Source: Flavobacteriaceae bacterium (GTDB lineage: Bacteria > Bacteroidota > Bacteroidia > Flavobacteriales > Flavobacteriaceae). Taken from it: DNA of 64,000 bases. Numbering within the stretch: position 1 is the stretch's first letter; each line of letters opens with the position of its first letter. The stretch is from assembly GCA_021739635.1 (NCBI GenBank), contig JAIPBH010000006.1:62001-126000 (forward strand), written 5' to 3'. The translations under genes were made by a program, and so were the position numbers. Shown here one piece after another: positions 18,527-29,005 of the stretch. The notes below the pieces were generated by a model that did no database searches, had not been told where the DNA came from, and worked only from the letters and a program-made list of their open reading frames with translations.

Positions 18527-18973
18527 ATGAGTAATAGTCAAATAAAAAAAAATGAACCCAATGCAATAAAATGGGCTTTAAAATATGCTATCACAGCAGG
18601 AATTGCTGGTATTATATGTTGTGTAGCTCCTGCTGTTTTATTTATGCTTGGCTTAATGGGTGGTATCTATGCCATATCATTTGCCGATTTTTTTTATGCT
18701 GAAGATGGATCAACTGGTTTTGGAGCATGGATTTTAAGAAGCTTAGCAGTTGTAATTGGTATCTATGGCGTTTACTTATATCGCAAAAAACAAAATCAAT
18801 GTTCAATAGAACCTAAACGTAAAAAAAAGAATTTAATCTTAATGATTATTATTACTATTCTGTTAGCTTTTGGAATCTTTTTAACTTTAGAAAAATGGTC
18901 GTCTTGGTATTTTAATAGCCACATTGTCCCTGCTCAACAAGAACAATACAAAGAAATAAATCAAAAAAAATAG
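18527..18973 (+). CDS. Small membrane protein resembling MerT-type metal transporters
   Basis: The product is 148 residues with three predicted TM helices: about 18-48, 66-86 and 100-122. TM1 carries a Cys pair before Pro (GIICCVAPAVLF), the arrangement seen in MerT-like mercuric-ion transporters. A further Cys follows TM2 (QNQC). The C-terminus is a short Lys-rich tail. No merP or merA is nearby. A metal or metalloid transport role is a tentative family-level guess; the alternative is an unrelated three-TM protein of unknown function. It sits alone between divergent and co-directional genes. Confidence 0.55.
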   Translation: MSNSQIKKNEPNAIKWALKYAITAGIAGIICCVAPAVLFMLGLMGGIYAISFADFFYAEDGSTGFGAWILRSLAVVIGIYGVYLYRKKQNQCSIEPKRKKKNLILMIIITILLAFGIFLTLEKWSSWYFNSHIVPAQQEQYKEINQKK

Positions 18974-19205
18974 ATCTTAATACAAAGAAAATTTAATTTC
19001 TTATTAAATTGTTTCTGCCTCTTTGGAATAAGAAAATTTGTTTCTGCTAAATTTGATGATTTAAAACGTTTAAAAAACGGAAACCATAAAGGCTATATCA
19101 ATCCAAATGTTAATTATTAGGAAATAACGTAAATTTAATAGATTTAATAAAACGTTAAAAAATTCATAAAATATTGTACTTTTGCACCGTTAAAGTTAAT
19201 TCTTA
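18974..19205 (+). promoter_or_regulatory. Intergenic region with a Bacteroidota-type -7 box before the GT2 pair
   Basis: The 232-bp gap holds no gene. At 19177-19184 it has TACTTTTG, a perfect match to the TAnnTTTG -7 element of Bacteroidota sigma-ABfr promoters. The predicted transcription start is about 15 bp before the ATG at 19206. No clear -33 TTG box at the best spacing was seen. The rest is AT-rich without strong structure. Confidence 0.55.
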
Positions 19206-19898
19206 ATGCCCATCATAAAAGTTATCATTCCTGCTTATAATGAAGGAAATTCTATAGCAAATGTTATTAATGACATTCCGGAAATTGTTGATGAAGTCAT
19301 TGTTATCAATAATAACTCAACTGATGATACCGCAAAAAATGCAAAAAATGCTGGAGCTACAGTATTAACTGAGACAAATAAAGGTTATGGTTTCGCTTGT
19401 TTAAAAGGAATGGACTATATATCAAATTTGCCAAAAAAACCAGATATAATTGTGTTTTTGGATGGTGATTATAGCGATTATCCTGAAGAACTTTCAAAAC
19501 TTATAAAACCAATTATTGAAGATGATATTGATTTAGTTATTGGAGCTCGTATTAAAGCATCAAGAGAAAGCAATTCAATGACACCTCAACAGGTTTTTGG
19601 AAACTGGCTAGCCACATTTTTGATGAAATTATTGTATCAAGCTCGTTTTACAGATTTAGGCCCATTTAGAGCCATAAAATACCAAAAGTTGTTAATTTTG
19701 CAGATGCAAGACAAGACTTATGGATGGACTGTTGAAATGCAGCTGAAAGCGCTAAAACAAAAATTATCATATATAGAAATTCCTGTAAAATATAGACAAA
19801 GAATTGGCGTCTCAAAAGTATCAGGAACAATAAAAGGTAGTATCTTTGCAGGCTTTGTAATTTTAGGTTGGATTTTTAAATATAGTATTAAAAAATGA
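19206..19898 (+). CDS. Family 2 glycosyltransferase (dolichyl-phosphate-mannose-synthase-like)
   Basis: The product is 230 residues. A GT2 GT-A fold is shown by VIIPAYNEGNSI, VIVINNNSTDDT and the DXD site IVFLDGDYSDYPEE. LVIGARIKA and FTDLGPFRAI are typical of polyprenyl-phosphate hexose synthases. A short hydrophobic C-terminal segment (FAGFVILGWIF) could touch the membrane. It is coupled by an ATGA 4-bp overlap to a second, membrane GT2, so both probably act on the same glycolipid or glycan. Neither donor nor acceptor is known. Confidence 0.88.
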   Translation: MPIIKVIIPAYNEGNSIANVINDIPEIVDEVIVINNNSTDDTAKNAKNAGATVLTETNKGYGFACLKGMDYISNLPKKPDIIVFLDGDYSDYPEELSKLIKPIIEDDIDLVIGARIKASRESNSMTPQQVFGNWLATFLMKLLYQARFTDLGPFRAIKYQKLLILQMQDKTYGWTVEMQLKALKQKLSYIEIPVKYRQRIGVSKVSGTIKGSIFAGFVILGWIFKYSIKK

Positions 19899-21385
19899 TT
19901 TTTGCTACTTTAACTATAATTGTGTACACCATTTCGTTGTTGCTAATTTTCATGTATGCATTAGCGCAACTTAACTTATTATTTAACTATCTATCTTCAA
20001 AAAAGAAAATTGATACGTCTGAAACTTTTGACTTTTCAAATCCTGAAGAAATTCCATTTGTAACAATACAGCTTCCTGTTTATAATGAAATGTATGTTAT
20101 GGAGCGTCTATTAGACAACATTGTGCTTTTAGATTATCCAAAAGACAAATTAGAAATTCAAGTTCTAGATGATTCAACAGATGAAACTGTAAAAACTACT
20201 TTTGAACAAATAGAAAGACTAAAACAAACAGGTATTGATATTAAGCAAATAACTAGAACTGATAGAACTGGTTTTAAAGCTGGCGCATTAAAAGAAGGAT
20301 TAAAAATTGCAAAAGGTGAATTTATTGCCATTTTTGACTCTGATTTTCTTCCAAAAAAAGATTGGTTAAAAAGAACTATCCCTTATTTTAAAAATGAAAA
20401 AATTGGTGTTGTTCAAACTCGTTGGGGGCACATTAATAGAAATTACTCAATCCTTACAAAAATTCAAGCGTTTGCTTTAGATGCTCACTTTACTTTAGAA
20501 CAAGTTGGACGAAACAGCAAAGGGCATTTTATTAATTTTAATGGAACAGCTGGTGTTTGGAGAAAATCATGCATTATTGATGCTGGAAACTGGGAAGGCG
20601 ATACTTTAACTGAAGACCTTGATTTAAGTTATAGAGCACAACTTAAAAACTGGGAATTCAAATATCTTGAAGACGTTGAAACACCTGCCGAACTTCCTGT
20701 AATTATTAGTGCAGCTAGATCACAACAATTTAGATGGAATAAAGGTGGTGCTGAAAACTTTAGAAAAATGTTATTTCGCCTTTTAACGAGTAAAAATATT
20801 TCAGTTAAAACTAAAGTGCACGGTATATTACATCTTCTAAATAGCACTATGTTTTTAAACGTTCTCATGGTAGCTGTGTTAAGCATTCCAATGTTATATA
20901 TAAAAAACGAATATGCACATTTAAAACCTTATTTTTATGTGATGAGTTTCTTTGTTATAAGCACAATTATCTTTTTTGTGTGCTATTGGATCATGTATAA
21001 AAACATATATGGAAGTGGTATAAAAAATTTCATAAAGTACATTACCATGTTTTTCACCTTTTTCTCAATTGCTATGGGCTTTTCACTACATAATTCCATT
21101 GCTGTTTTAGAAGGACATTTTGGCAAAAAAAGTGAATTTATACGTACTCCAAAATTTAATATAAACTCATTAAAAGATAGCTGGAAAGACAACAAATACA
21201 TTAAGAAAGGTATTTCTTTAAATGTTATTTTTGAAGGCATATTAATGCTCTATTTTGCTTTTGGAATGTATAGTGCCTTTATAGTTGGTGACCAAGGTGG
21301 AGACTTTGGATTATTTCCATTCCACCTTATGCTGTTTTTAGGGTTTGGTTATGTTTTTATAAAATCAATAACTTCAAAGGCATAG
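19895..21385 (+). CDS. Membrane family 2 glycosyltransferase (CelA/ceramide-glucosyltransferase-like)
   Basis: The product is 496 residues. An N-terminal TM helix precedes the GT2 domain with VTIQLPVYNEMYVM, VLDDSTDET, the DXD site IFDSDFLP, TEDLDL, and the processive-type QxxRW motif (QQFRWNKGG). Several TM helices occupy the C-terminal third. This is the architecture of cellulose-synthase-family glycosyltransferases, but PilZ and BcsB partners are absent. It starts inside the previous GT2 gene (4-bp overlap) and converges on the M28 peptidase gene with a gap of only 5 bp. Confidence 0.88.
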   Translation: MIFATLTIIVYTISLLLIFMYALAQLNLLFNYLSSKKKIDTSETFDFSNPEEIPFVTIQLPVYNEMYVMERLLDNIVLLDYPKDKLEIQVLDDSTDETVKTTFEQIERLKQTGIDIKQITRTDRTGFKAGALKEGLKIAKGEFIAIFDSDFLPKKDWLKRTIPYFKNEKIGVVQTRWGHINRNYSILTKIQAFALDAHFTLEQVGRNSKGHFINFNGTAGVWRKSCIIDAGNWEGDTLTEDLDLSYRAQLKNWEFKYLEDVETPAELPVIISAARSQQFRWNKGGAENFRKMLFRLLTSKNISVKTKVHGILHLLNSTMFLNVLMVAVLSIPMLYIKNEYAHLKPYFYVMSFFVISTIIFFVCYWIMYKNIYGSGIKNFIKYITMFFTFFSIAMGFSLHNSIAVLEGHFGKKSEFIRTPKFNINSLKDSWKDNKYIKKGISLNVIFEGILMLYFAFGMYSAFIVGDQGGDFGLFPFHLMLFLGFGYVFIKSITSKA

Positions 21386-21390
21386 CTTTT

Positions 21391-22617
21391 TTAAAAAGTT
21401 ACATCTAAAACAAGTATCTCTTCGTTTCTTTTAATAGTTACTTGAGTAGTATTTCCTTTTTCAAATTTTCCTAGTGATTTCATGTAGCTCATCATATCTA
21501 CAATATCATTATCTCCCATTTTAAGAACAATATCTCCTTTTTGCATCCCTGCTTTTAGCGCAGGTTTATCTTCACTTACACCATCAATTCGCATGCCTTT
21601 ACCGTTAAATAAATAATCTGGAACCACGCCTAAGGTTACTTTAAAGGCAGGCACTTCTTGACTTTCATTTTTTGTTTTTCTAAACGCAATTTTTCCATCG
21701 TCATTCAACTCTGTTATAATAGAAGATATATATTGGGAAATAGTTTCCATACCTTCATAATTCAATTTATCTGAATCATCCGTTGGTTTATGATAATCTT
21801 CATGTTGTCCGGTAAAAAAATGCAAAACAGGAATATCCATTAAATAAAAAGACGTGTGATCACTTGGCCCAACTCCAGATTCATGCTCAGCTATATTTAA
21901 CTCTCCTTTATTTGCAAAAAGAACTTGTTTAAAAATTGGAGACGTACCTACACCATGAACCGCTATAGCTTTTTCATTATTTAAACGTCCAACCATATCC
22001 ATATTAATCATATAATTTACCTTTTTTAAATCAATAGTAGGATTCTTTACATAATAATTAGAACCTAACAATCCCATTTCTTCACCTGAAAATGCAATGA
22101 ATAAATAATTGTTATTTGTATTTATCTTTTTAAGACTTTTTGCAAGATGTAACATGGCTGCCACACCACTAGCATTATCATCAGCTCCATTATGAATTTG
22201 TGGTATTTCACCTCTATATAAAGTACCTTCAATTCCCATTCCTAAATGATCATAATGGGCTCCAATAACTATTGTGTTTTCTGCATTATTATTTAAAAAC
22301 CCAATGACGTTTGTTCCTGTAATAGTACTATCCTCAGATTTGTTTACATAATTCACATTTCCATGTGGATCACTTTTATCTTTAAATGAAAATTCTTGAA
22401 AATATCCGTTAGCTCCTTTGGGTACTAATCCCAAATTTTTAAATCTTTTTGAAATATAATCAGCAGCTAAAACTTCATAAGTTGTTCCTGTTTGTCGCCC
22501 ATGTAAGCTGTCAGATGCTAATATGGTAACATCTTCTTTTATTGAAACTTCAACAGGTTGTATGTCTTTACATGAAATTAATAATGCTATTGATAAAATT
22601 AGATAAAGTGATTTCAT
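21391..22617 (-). CDS. M28 family zinc aminopeptidase with C-terminal PDZ domain, lipoprotein
   Basis: The product is 408 residues. The signal ends in lipobox LISC (Cys16). The M28 metal and catalytic residues are visible in GAHYDHLG, HNGADDNASGV, FSGEEMGLLGS, NMDMVGR and GPSDHTSF. A PDZ-like domain closes the protein from about residue 330 (GMRIDGVSEDKPALKAGMQ). It would cleave N-terminal residues of peptides at the cell envelope. Stand-alone gene; divergent from the PD40 gene across a 94-bp gap. Confidence 0.93.
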   Translation of the reverse strand: MKSLYLILSIALLISCKDIQPVEVSIKEDVTILASDSLHGRQTGTTYEVLAADYISKRFKNLGLVPKGANGYFQEFSFKDKSDPHGNVNYVNKSEDSTITGTNVIGFLNNNAENTIVIGAHYDHLGMGIEGTLYRGEIPQIHNGADDNASGVAAMLHLAKSLKKINTNNNYLFIAFSGEEMGLLGSNYYVKNPTIDLKKVNYMINMDMVGRLNNEKAIAVHGVGTSPIFKQVLFANKGELNIAEHESGVGPSDHTSFYLMDIPVLHFFTGQHEDYHKPTDDSDKLNYEGMETISQYISSIITELNDDGKIAFRKTKNESQEVPAFKVTLGVVPDYLFNGKGMRIDGVSEDKPALKAGMQKGDIVLKMGDNDIVDMMSYMKSLGKFEKGNTTQVTIKRNEEILVLDVTF

Positions 22618-22711
22618 TTGATATATTTATTATAATGTTTTGTAAAAAAGTTTAATAACTAATTAGTCAATTAATAAGAATGTTTATTTTTATATAAAAA
22701 TAACTTTAAAA

Positions 22712-23824
22712 ATGAAATTCAACGTAATTATATTAGCTTTTTTATCTGTCCTGTCTTGTAAAAATAACAAAGGCGACCAAAACATTAATAAAGAATCATC
22801 TTCAGAATCTGTTTTAGAAACAAAAAAAGATTCATTAATTTTTTCAGAAGAAAAACATTTCAAGTCTATTAAACAAATCACTTTTGGTGGAGACAATGCT
22901 GAAGCTTATTGGAGTTTTGATGATAAGCAATTAGTTTTTCAATCTAACAATAAAAATTGGGGACTTAATTGTGATCAAATGTTTTTAATCAACTATGGAG
23001 ACACTTTTAAAGACACCAAACCTAAAATGATTAGTACTGGTAAAGGCCGCACAACATGCGCCTATTTCCTTCCTGATAATAAACACTTTGTGTATGCTTC
23101 AACTCATTTAGTTGATGAAAATTGCCCAGAAGTTCCTTTAAGAAAAAACGGAAAATATGTATGGCCAGTTTATGATTCGTTTGACATTTTTATTGCAGAT
23201 CTTGATGGTAATATAACAGGTCAACTTACCAATGAACTTGGTTATGATGCCGAAGCAACAGTTTCGCCAAAAGGTGATAAAATTGTATTTACTTCCACAC
23301 GAAGTGGAGATTTAGAGCTTTACACCATGAATATAGATGGCAGTGATGTAAAACAAATAACCAACGAATTAGGGTATGATGGTGGTGCTTTCTTTTCGCC
23401 TGATGGTAGTAAATTAATTTTCCGTTCATCAAGACCAAAAACTGAAGAAGCCATAAAAGCCTATAAGGAGCTTTTAGCAAATGGTTTAGTAGAGCCAACT
23501 GAAATGGAGTTATACATTTGCAATGCAGATGGAACTGATATGCGACAATTAACTAATTTGGGGAATGCTAATTGGAGTCCATTTTTTCATCCATCGGGTA
23601 AAAAAATATTGTTTTCATCAAATTTTGAAGCTGAAAAAGGTTTTCCATTCAACTTATACATGATTGATATTGACGGTAAAAACCTAGAGCGTGTAACTCA
23701 TGGTGAAACTTTTGATGCTTTTCCCGTATTTTCAAACAATGGTAAGTATTTAGCCTTTTCTTCAAACCGAAATAATGGCGGTGGTAGAGATACCAATCTT
23801 TTTATTGCAGAATGGGTTGATTAG
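22712..23824 (+). CDS. TolB-like PD40 beta-propeller lipoprotein
   Basis: The product is 370 residues with lipobox VLSC at Cys16. It has repeated PD40/TolB blades of the type VSPKGDKIVFTSTRSGD, FSPDGSKLIFRSSRP and FHPSGKKILFSSN, with ITNELGYDG linkers. No catalytic domain is present. It is probably an envelope protein-binding or scaffold protein; function unknown. The gene is transcribed divergently from the M28 peptidase, which suggests but does not prove a peptidase-related role. Confidence 0.88.
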   Translation: MKFNVIILAFLSVLSCKNNKGDQNINKESSSESVLETKKDSLIFSEEKHFKSIKQITFGGDNAEAYWSFDDKQLVFQSNNKNWGLNCDQMFLINYGDTFKDTKPKMISTGKGRTTCAYFLPDNKHFVYASTHLVDENCPEVPLRKNGKYVWPVYDSFDIFIADLDGNITGQLTNELGYDAEATVSPKGDKIVFTSTRSGDLELYTMNIDGSDVKQITNELGYDGGAFFSPDGSKLIFRSSRPKTEEAIKAYKELLANGLVEPTEMELYICNADGTDMRQLTNLGNANWSPFFHPSGKKILFSSNFEAEKGFPFNLYMIDIDGKNLERVTHGETFDAFPVFSNNGKYLAFSSNRNNGGGRDTNLFIAEWVD

Positions 23825-23956
23825 TAACACCTTTTATTCTCCTTTTTTAAAAGAATAAGATAAAAACGCTGTACTGTTTATGGTGCATTTTTTCAATATG
23901 AGTATCTTTATAGTAACCAATTAAATAAGCCAAAAGTTTTACAAGCGTCGCTTAAA

Positions 23957-24961
23957 ATGAAAGCATACAAACCAAAAAACAGACTTTCTTCACAAGCATA
24001 TATAAATGGTGTTTTAAATGGCGATAGGGTTATTTTATCTAGAGCGATAACCATTATAGAAAGTAATTTAGAAAGTGACAAACTTCTTGCTAAAGACATT
24101 ATACAAGCTATATTACCAGCTTCTGGAAATTCTATTCGCATAGGAATAACTGGTGTTCCAGGTGTTGGAAAAAGCACCTTTATTGAGGCTTTTGGAAAAC
24201 ACCTAATCAACCAAGGACATAAAGTTGCTATATTATCTATAGATCCTAGCAGTCAACGATCAAAAGGAAGTATTTTGGGTGATAAAACTCGAATGGAAGA
24301 ATTGAGTAATTTAGAAAATGCTTACATAAGACCATCGGCTTCAGGTGAAACATTAGGAGGTGTTGCAAACAAAACTGCCGAAAGCATGCTACTTTGTGAA
24401 GCAGCTGGCTACGATGTAGTTTTAATAGAAACGGTTGGTGTTGGGCAGTCTGAAACCGCAGTGCACGGTATGACCGATTTCTTTCTCCTATTAATGTTGG
24501 CCGGTGCTGGTGACGAACTGCAAGGAATAAAAAAAGGCATCATGGAAATGGCAGATATGGTGGTGATTAATAAAGCTGACGGCGATAATATTCGTAAAAG
24601 TGAAATGGCACGATTACAATACCAAAACGCCTTGCACATTTTTCCGCAATCGGAATCTGGTTGGTCGCCAGTGGTTACAAAAGCATCTTCTACAAAAAAC
24701 ACAGGAATTGATACTGTTTGGGATGAAGTATTAAAATACAAAGCCTTAGTAACCCAAAATGGCTACTTCTTGAAAAATAGAAATTATCAAAAAATACGCT
24801 GGATGTATGATAATATTAATGAAGAATTAAAACACATGTTTTACGGTTCAAAAGAGATTTTAGATGAACTTTCTATTCTAAAAAAAGATATTATTTCTTC
24901 AAAAATATCACCTGTAAAAGCAGCGCAAAAAATTATAGAACAGTTTAAAGGGTCTTTTTGA
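23957..24961 (+). CDS. meaB: Methylmalonyl-CoA mutase-associated GTPase MeaB
   Basis: The product is 334 residues of the MeaB/ArgK G3E GTPase type. The P-loop is GVPGVGKST, the Walker B region VVLIETVGVGQSE, and the NKxD motif INKAD. A C-terminal dimerisation helix follows. MeaB protects and reloads the B12 cofactor of methylmalonyl-CoA mutase, and the mutase genes are next door on the opposite strand, separated by a shared terminator. The start ATG at 23957 is the first in the conserved frame. Confidence 0.96.
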   Translation: MKAYKPKNRLSSQAYINGVLNGDRVILSRAITIIESNLESDKLLAKDIIQAILPASGNSIRIGITGVPGVGKSTFIEAFGKHLINQGHKVAILSIDPSSQRSKGSILGDKTRMEELSNLENAYIRPSASGETLGGVANKTAESMLLCEAAGYDVVLIETVGVGQSETAVHGMTDFFLLLMLAGAGDELQGIKKGIMEMADMVVINKADGDNIRKSEMARLQYQNALHIFPQSESGWSPVVTKASSTKNTGIDTVWDEVLKYKALVTQNGYFLKNRNYQKIRWMYDNINEELKHMFYGSKEILDELSILKKDIISSKISPVKAAQKIIEQFKGSF

Positions 24962-24985
24962 TTCTTTTTAAGATAAAACAAAAAA

Positions 24986-25018
24986 CCCAATACTAAAAAC
25001 AGTATTGGGTTTTTTTTA
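24986..25018. terminator. Bidirectional intrinsic terminator between meaB and mutB
   Basis: A perfect 9-bp stem CCCAATACT / AGTATTGGG (24986-24994 and 25001-25009) with a 6-nt loop is followed by nine T residues on the plus strand. It is preceded by an A-run that gives a U-tract on the minus strand. It lies between the convergent stops of meaB (24961) and mutB (25035) and should terminate both. Confidence 0.9.
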
Positions 25019-25034
25019 GTTACATAAAGATGTG

Positions 25035-27170
25035 TTAATCTTTCTCTAAGTATTTTTCCATAATAGAAATAGCTGCTTCAGAAATCACTGTTCCAGGTCC
25101 AAAAATGGCTGCAACTTTACGTTCCAATAAATAATTATAATCTTGCTCTGGTATTACTCCTCCAGCAAATACCATAATATCTGGTCTGCCTAATTTTGCC
25201 AATTCATCAATAAGTTGAGGAATTAAGGTTTTATGCCCGGCAGCCAAACTAGAAGCGCCTACAAAATGCACATCATTTTCAATGGCCTGTTTAGCAACCT
25301 CTTCGGGTGTTTGGAACAAAGGTCCCATATCAACATCAAAGCCCAAATCGGCAAAACTAGAAGCTACCACTTTGGCGCCTCTATCGTGCCCATCTTGTCC
25401 CATTTTAGCAATCATAACTCTGGGGCGACGGCCTTCAATTTCAGCAAAAGTATCAGTCATTTTCTGAGCTTTTACAAATGTATCATCGTTATTCACTTCT
25501 TTACTATACACGCCACTTATTAATTTAGTATCTGCCTTATGCCTTCCAAAATGAACTTCTAATGCATCAGATATTTCCCCTAATGTCGCAAAATTTTCGG
25601 CAGCTTCAACAGCTAATTCTAATAAATTACTTTTTCCAGTTAGGGCACAATTGGATAATGCTTTTAAATTGGCATCTACAATTGTTTGGTTTCTATTTGC
25701 TTTTAATTTCTTTAAACGTTCTATTTGAGACAAACGCACCGAAGAATTATCAACCTCTAAAATCTCTATATCTGATTTTTCTTTGGTTCTGAATTTATTA
25801 ACGCCCACTAAAACATCCTGTCCGGAATCTAATCGGGCTTGTTTTCGTGCTGAAGCTTCTTCAATACGCATTTTAGGAACGCCCGTTTCAATAGCTTTTG
25901 CCATACCGCCAAGAGCTTCAACTTCTTCAATTAACGCCCATGCTTTTTTAGCAATTTCCTGTGTTAAATACTCCACATAATAAGAGCCAGCCCAAGGATC
26001 AACAGATTTGGTAATTTGAGTTTCTTCCTGAATATAAATTTGGGTATTACGAGCAATACGAGCCGAGAAATCGGTTGGTAAAGCAATAGCTTCATCTAAG
26101 GCATTGGTGTGCAATGATTGCGTTCCGCCTAAACCGGCAGCCATGGCCTCAACGCAAGTTCTAGCCACATTATTAAAGGGGTCTTGCTCACTTAAACTCC
26201 AACCAGAAGTTTGGCTGTGTGTACGCAACGCCATAGATTTTGGATTTTGCGGATTGAACTGTTTAATAATTTTAGCCCAAAGCATACGTGCTGCACGCAT
26301 TTTGGCAATTTCCATAAAATGATTCATCCCAACGGCCCAGAAAAAGGACAATCTAGGTGCAAATTCATCAATTTTTAATCCAGATGCCAAGCCTGTTCTA
26401 ATATATTCCATACCATCAGCCAAGGTGTATGCCAACTCAATATCGGCTGTTGCACCAGCTTCCTGCATGTGGTAACCACTAATAGAAATGGAGTTAAACT
26501 TAGGCATGTATTTGGTGGTGTATTCAAAAATATCTCCTATAATTTTCATGGAAGGTAATGGTGGATAGATATATGTATTACGCACCATGAATTCCTTTAA
26601 AATATCATTTTGAATGGTACCACTTAAATGGTCCAATGCTACGCCTTGCTTTTTTGCTGCTGCTATGTAAAACGCCATAATAGGCAAAACGGCTCCGTTC
26701 ATAGTCATGGAAACCGACATTTTATCTAACGGAATTTGGTCGAATAAAATTTCCATATCCAATATAGAATCGATGGCAACCCCTGCTTTTCCAACATCGC
26801 CCGTAACACGTGGATGATCGGAATCGTAACCTCTATGCGTTGCTAAATCGAAGGCAACAGACAGTCCTTTTTGTCCTGCCGCTAAGTTTCTTCTGTAAAA
26901 CGCATTTGATTCTTCCGCGGTAGAAAAACCAGCATATTGTCTAATGGTCCAAGGTTGCAACACATACATGGTGCTGTAAGGCCCGCGTGTAAATGGCGGA
27001 ATACCAGCAGCAAAATTTAAATGTTCTGCCTCTTGAATATCTTCTTTTGAAAAATGTTTTTTAACAGGAATGCCTTCAGGTGTATTCCAAATATTTTGTA
27101 CCTCGCCACTCTTTCCTTCTTGCTTTTTACTAACTTTTTTTAACGTTAAATTTGAAAAATCCCGTCTCAT
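25035..27170 (-). CDS. mutB: Methylmalonyl-CoA mutase large subunit
   Basis: The product is 711 residues. The N-terminal TIM barrel has [24 protein letters not shown] and [12 protein letters not shown] substrate-binding motifs. The C-terminal B12-binding domain carries DxHxxG ([11 protein letters not shown]), where His is the lower cobalt ligand, then GPLFQTPEE and [11 protein letters not shown]. It interconverts succinyl-CoA and (R)-methylmalonyl-CoA. The start overlaps the mutA stop by 4 bp. It is the last gene of the mce-mmdA-oadGB-CoA-transferase-mutAB operon. Confidence 0.97.
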   Translation of the reverse strand: MRRDFSNLTLKKVSKKQEGKSGEVQNIWNTPEGIPVKKHFSKEDIQEAEHLNFAAGIPPFTRGPYSTMYVLQPWTIRQYAGFSTAEESNAFYRRNLAAGQKGLSVAFDLATHRGYDSDHPRVTGDVGKAGVAIDSILDMEILFDQIPLDKMSVSMTMNGAVLPIMAFYIAAAKKQGVALDHLSGTIQNDILKEFMVRNTYIYPPLPSMKIIGDIFEYTTKYMPKFNSISISGYHMQEAGATADIELAYTLADGMEYIRTGLASGLKIDEFAPRLSFFWAVGMNHFMEIAKMRAARMLWAKIIKQFNPQNPKSMALRTHSQTSGWSLSEQDPFNNVARTCVEAMAAGLGGTQSLHTNALDEAIALPTDFSARIARNTQIYIQEETQITKSVDPWAGSYYVEYLTQEIAKKAWALIEEVEALGGMAKAIETGVPKMRIEEASARKQARLDSGQDVLVGVNKFRTKEKSDIEILEVDNSSVRLSQIERLKKLKANRNQTIVDANLKALSNCALTGKSNLLELAVEAAENFATLGEISDALEVHFGRHKADTKLISGVYSKEVNNDDTFVKAQKMTDTFAEIEGRRPRVMIAKMGQDGHDRGAKVVASSFADLGFDVDMGPLFQTPEEVAKQAIENDVHFVGASSLAAGHKTLIPQLIDELAKLGRPDIMVFAGGVIPEQDYNYLLERKVAAIFGPGTVISEAAISIMEKYLEKD

Positions 27171-28981
27171 ACTTGTAAAGATTTAATGTTTTTTTGCACT
27201 TTTTTCTGAATTCCTGAAATGGTTTCAACAACATCAGATTTTATATGAATACATCCGTCTAAACCTAATGCTGTCAATGTTTCTAACAAATTAACAGGAT
27301 TTCCTGCCAATAACAACACTTTGTCTTTGTTTATTGCCCTAAATACTTGAACAAAACGTAAGGCATGTGCATCATAATCCTCATCTGAACTACAAATAAC
27401 AACCACATTTGACGCTGATTTGGCACTACTTTCTGCAGCCTTTTCAACATCTGCGTAACTTTGTTCTGCCAAAATTTTAAAACCACTTACTCCAATAAAA
27501 TCATAAGAAAAAGCTGCTCTTGCTTTACGCATAGTTAAATTTCCAAAACTTGTAAGCTCCACAATTGGTCTATTTTTTGTCTTTTCAACAATTTGTTCGG
27601 TAACTTTTCTGATAGACTCAATTTCTAAGCATGCACGTCTTGGTGTTAACACTTCTGGATTTTTTGTTTCTCCAGACGATAAAATTTCTGAAGCCACGGA
27701 TTCCATAAGATTCGGATATTTGTTAACCCCTACCATAGGCAAGCGTCTTTGACTAATTTGTTTAATTTTTTCTTGACGAATTAAGGCTATTTGTTGTTGT
27801 ATAAGTCCACTTTCAAAAGCTTTATAAAAACCCCCTTCGACTTCAATTGCTTTAAAAAGTACTAAGGCCTTTTCGGCAATTTTGGTACTCACTTCCTCAA
27901 TGTAATAAGACCCATCTACCGGGTTTGATACGTTTCCAAAGTAAGATTCTTCTTTTAAAATTGTTGCAATATTACCTGCTATTCTACTTGAAAACTCAGA
28001 CTGATTATTAAATTCACTATCATAGGCATCAATTAAAACGCCATCTACATTTCCTAAAATTGCCGACATTGTTTCGGTAGTAGCACGTAATAAATTGGTA
28101 TGAGCATCTGTTATAGATTTACTCCAAATAGCGGTTTTTCCTGTTAAAATATGTTTAACTGTAACACCGTAATGAGCCGCTAACGCATGTATTAAACTAT
28201 TAAAGGCTCTAAACTTGCTGATTTCAATAAAATATTCTGAGCCAATTGCTAATTGAATATGTATATTATTAAAAATGGTTTCAATATGAATCTCTCTTTC
28301 TAAACATTGCTCAATAACATACACCAAAGCATTTAAAGTATAGGCAACTTCTTGAACTTGGTTAGAACCAGCATCTAAATAAGTAGTACCAGAAACTGTA
28401 ATAGTTTTAAAGTTTGGATACAACTTGCCCAGTTTTACAATATTACATAAGGTATTTAATTGCGTGGGTTCTATACTACCTTTGGTTACATATTGTGTAA
28501 TTAATTGTAAATCAAAATACCCATTAAGATTTTTAGGATCTTTTATATTTTGTTCTGCATAATCGAAAAAATCTCGTGCAAAGCTAGAGTCGTTAGTTTT
28601 TAAAATAAAAGATATAGAAACACTACTTAAATTAATATTATTTAAAAGTTTATCTACTAAAATAGGGGTTTCAATGGTAAAAAGGAGCCCGTTAATACCT
28701 TCGCTAATTGCTTTATGAGCTTGATTATTACCCATTTCGGCCGATGTAACGACAATATTTCTGTAGTTTATTAAGTTTGTTGAATTTTCACCGGTATTTG
28801 TAACAAACTCTAAATTATGTTGTGCGTTGTAAAAAGGTTGAATATCTATTTTGCTTAAATTATTCCAAACCAGTTTTTTTTCAAAATCGGCACCCTTTAG
28901 GTCTTTATTTACTTGTTCCACCCATTGTTCCATAGAAACAGGTTCAAATTCTGAAAAAAGTGTTCTTTTATTAGTGCTCAT
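27167..28981 (-). CDS. mutA: Methylmalonyl-CoA mutase small subunit
   Basis: The product is 604 residues homologous to the mutase barrel but without a DxHxxG cobalamin motif; the equivalent region reads [20 protein letters not shown]. This is normal for the non-catalytic beta subunit. The paired substrate motifs are degenerate. It forms a heterodimer with the MutB product, and the genes overlap by 4 bp. Confidence 0.95.
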   Translation of the reverse strand: MSTNKRTLFSEFEPVSMEQWVEQVNKDLKGADFEKKLVWNNLSKIDIQPFYNAQHNLEFVTNTGENSTNLINYRNIVVTSAEMGNNQAHKAISEGINGLLFTIETPILVDKLLNNINLSSVSISFILKTNDSSFARDFFDYAEQNIKDPKNLNGYFDLQLITQYVTKGSIEPTQLNTLCNIVKLGKLYPNFKTITVSGTTYLDAGSNQVQEVAYTLNALVYVIEQCLEREIHIETIFNNIHIQLAIGSEYFIEISKFRAFNSLIHALAAHYGVTVKHILTGKTAIWSKSITDAHTNLLRATTETMSAILGNVDGVLIDAYDSEFNNQSEFSSRIAGNIATILKEESYFGNVSNPVDGSYYIEEVSTKIAEKALVLFKAIEVEGGFYKAFESGLIQQQIALIRQEKIKQISQRRLPMVGVNKYPNLMESVASEILSSGETKNPEVLTPRRACLEIESIRKVTEQIVEKTKNRPIVELTSFGNLTMRKARAAFSYDFIGVSGFKILAEQSYADVEKAAESSAKSASNVVVICSSDEDYDAHALRFVQVFRAINKDKVLLLAGNPVNLLETLTALGLDGCIHIKSDVVETISGIQKKVQKNIKSLQV

Positions 28982-29005
28982 ATATTCTATTTTTTTTGTA
29001 TAAAT

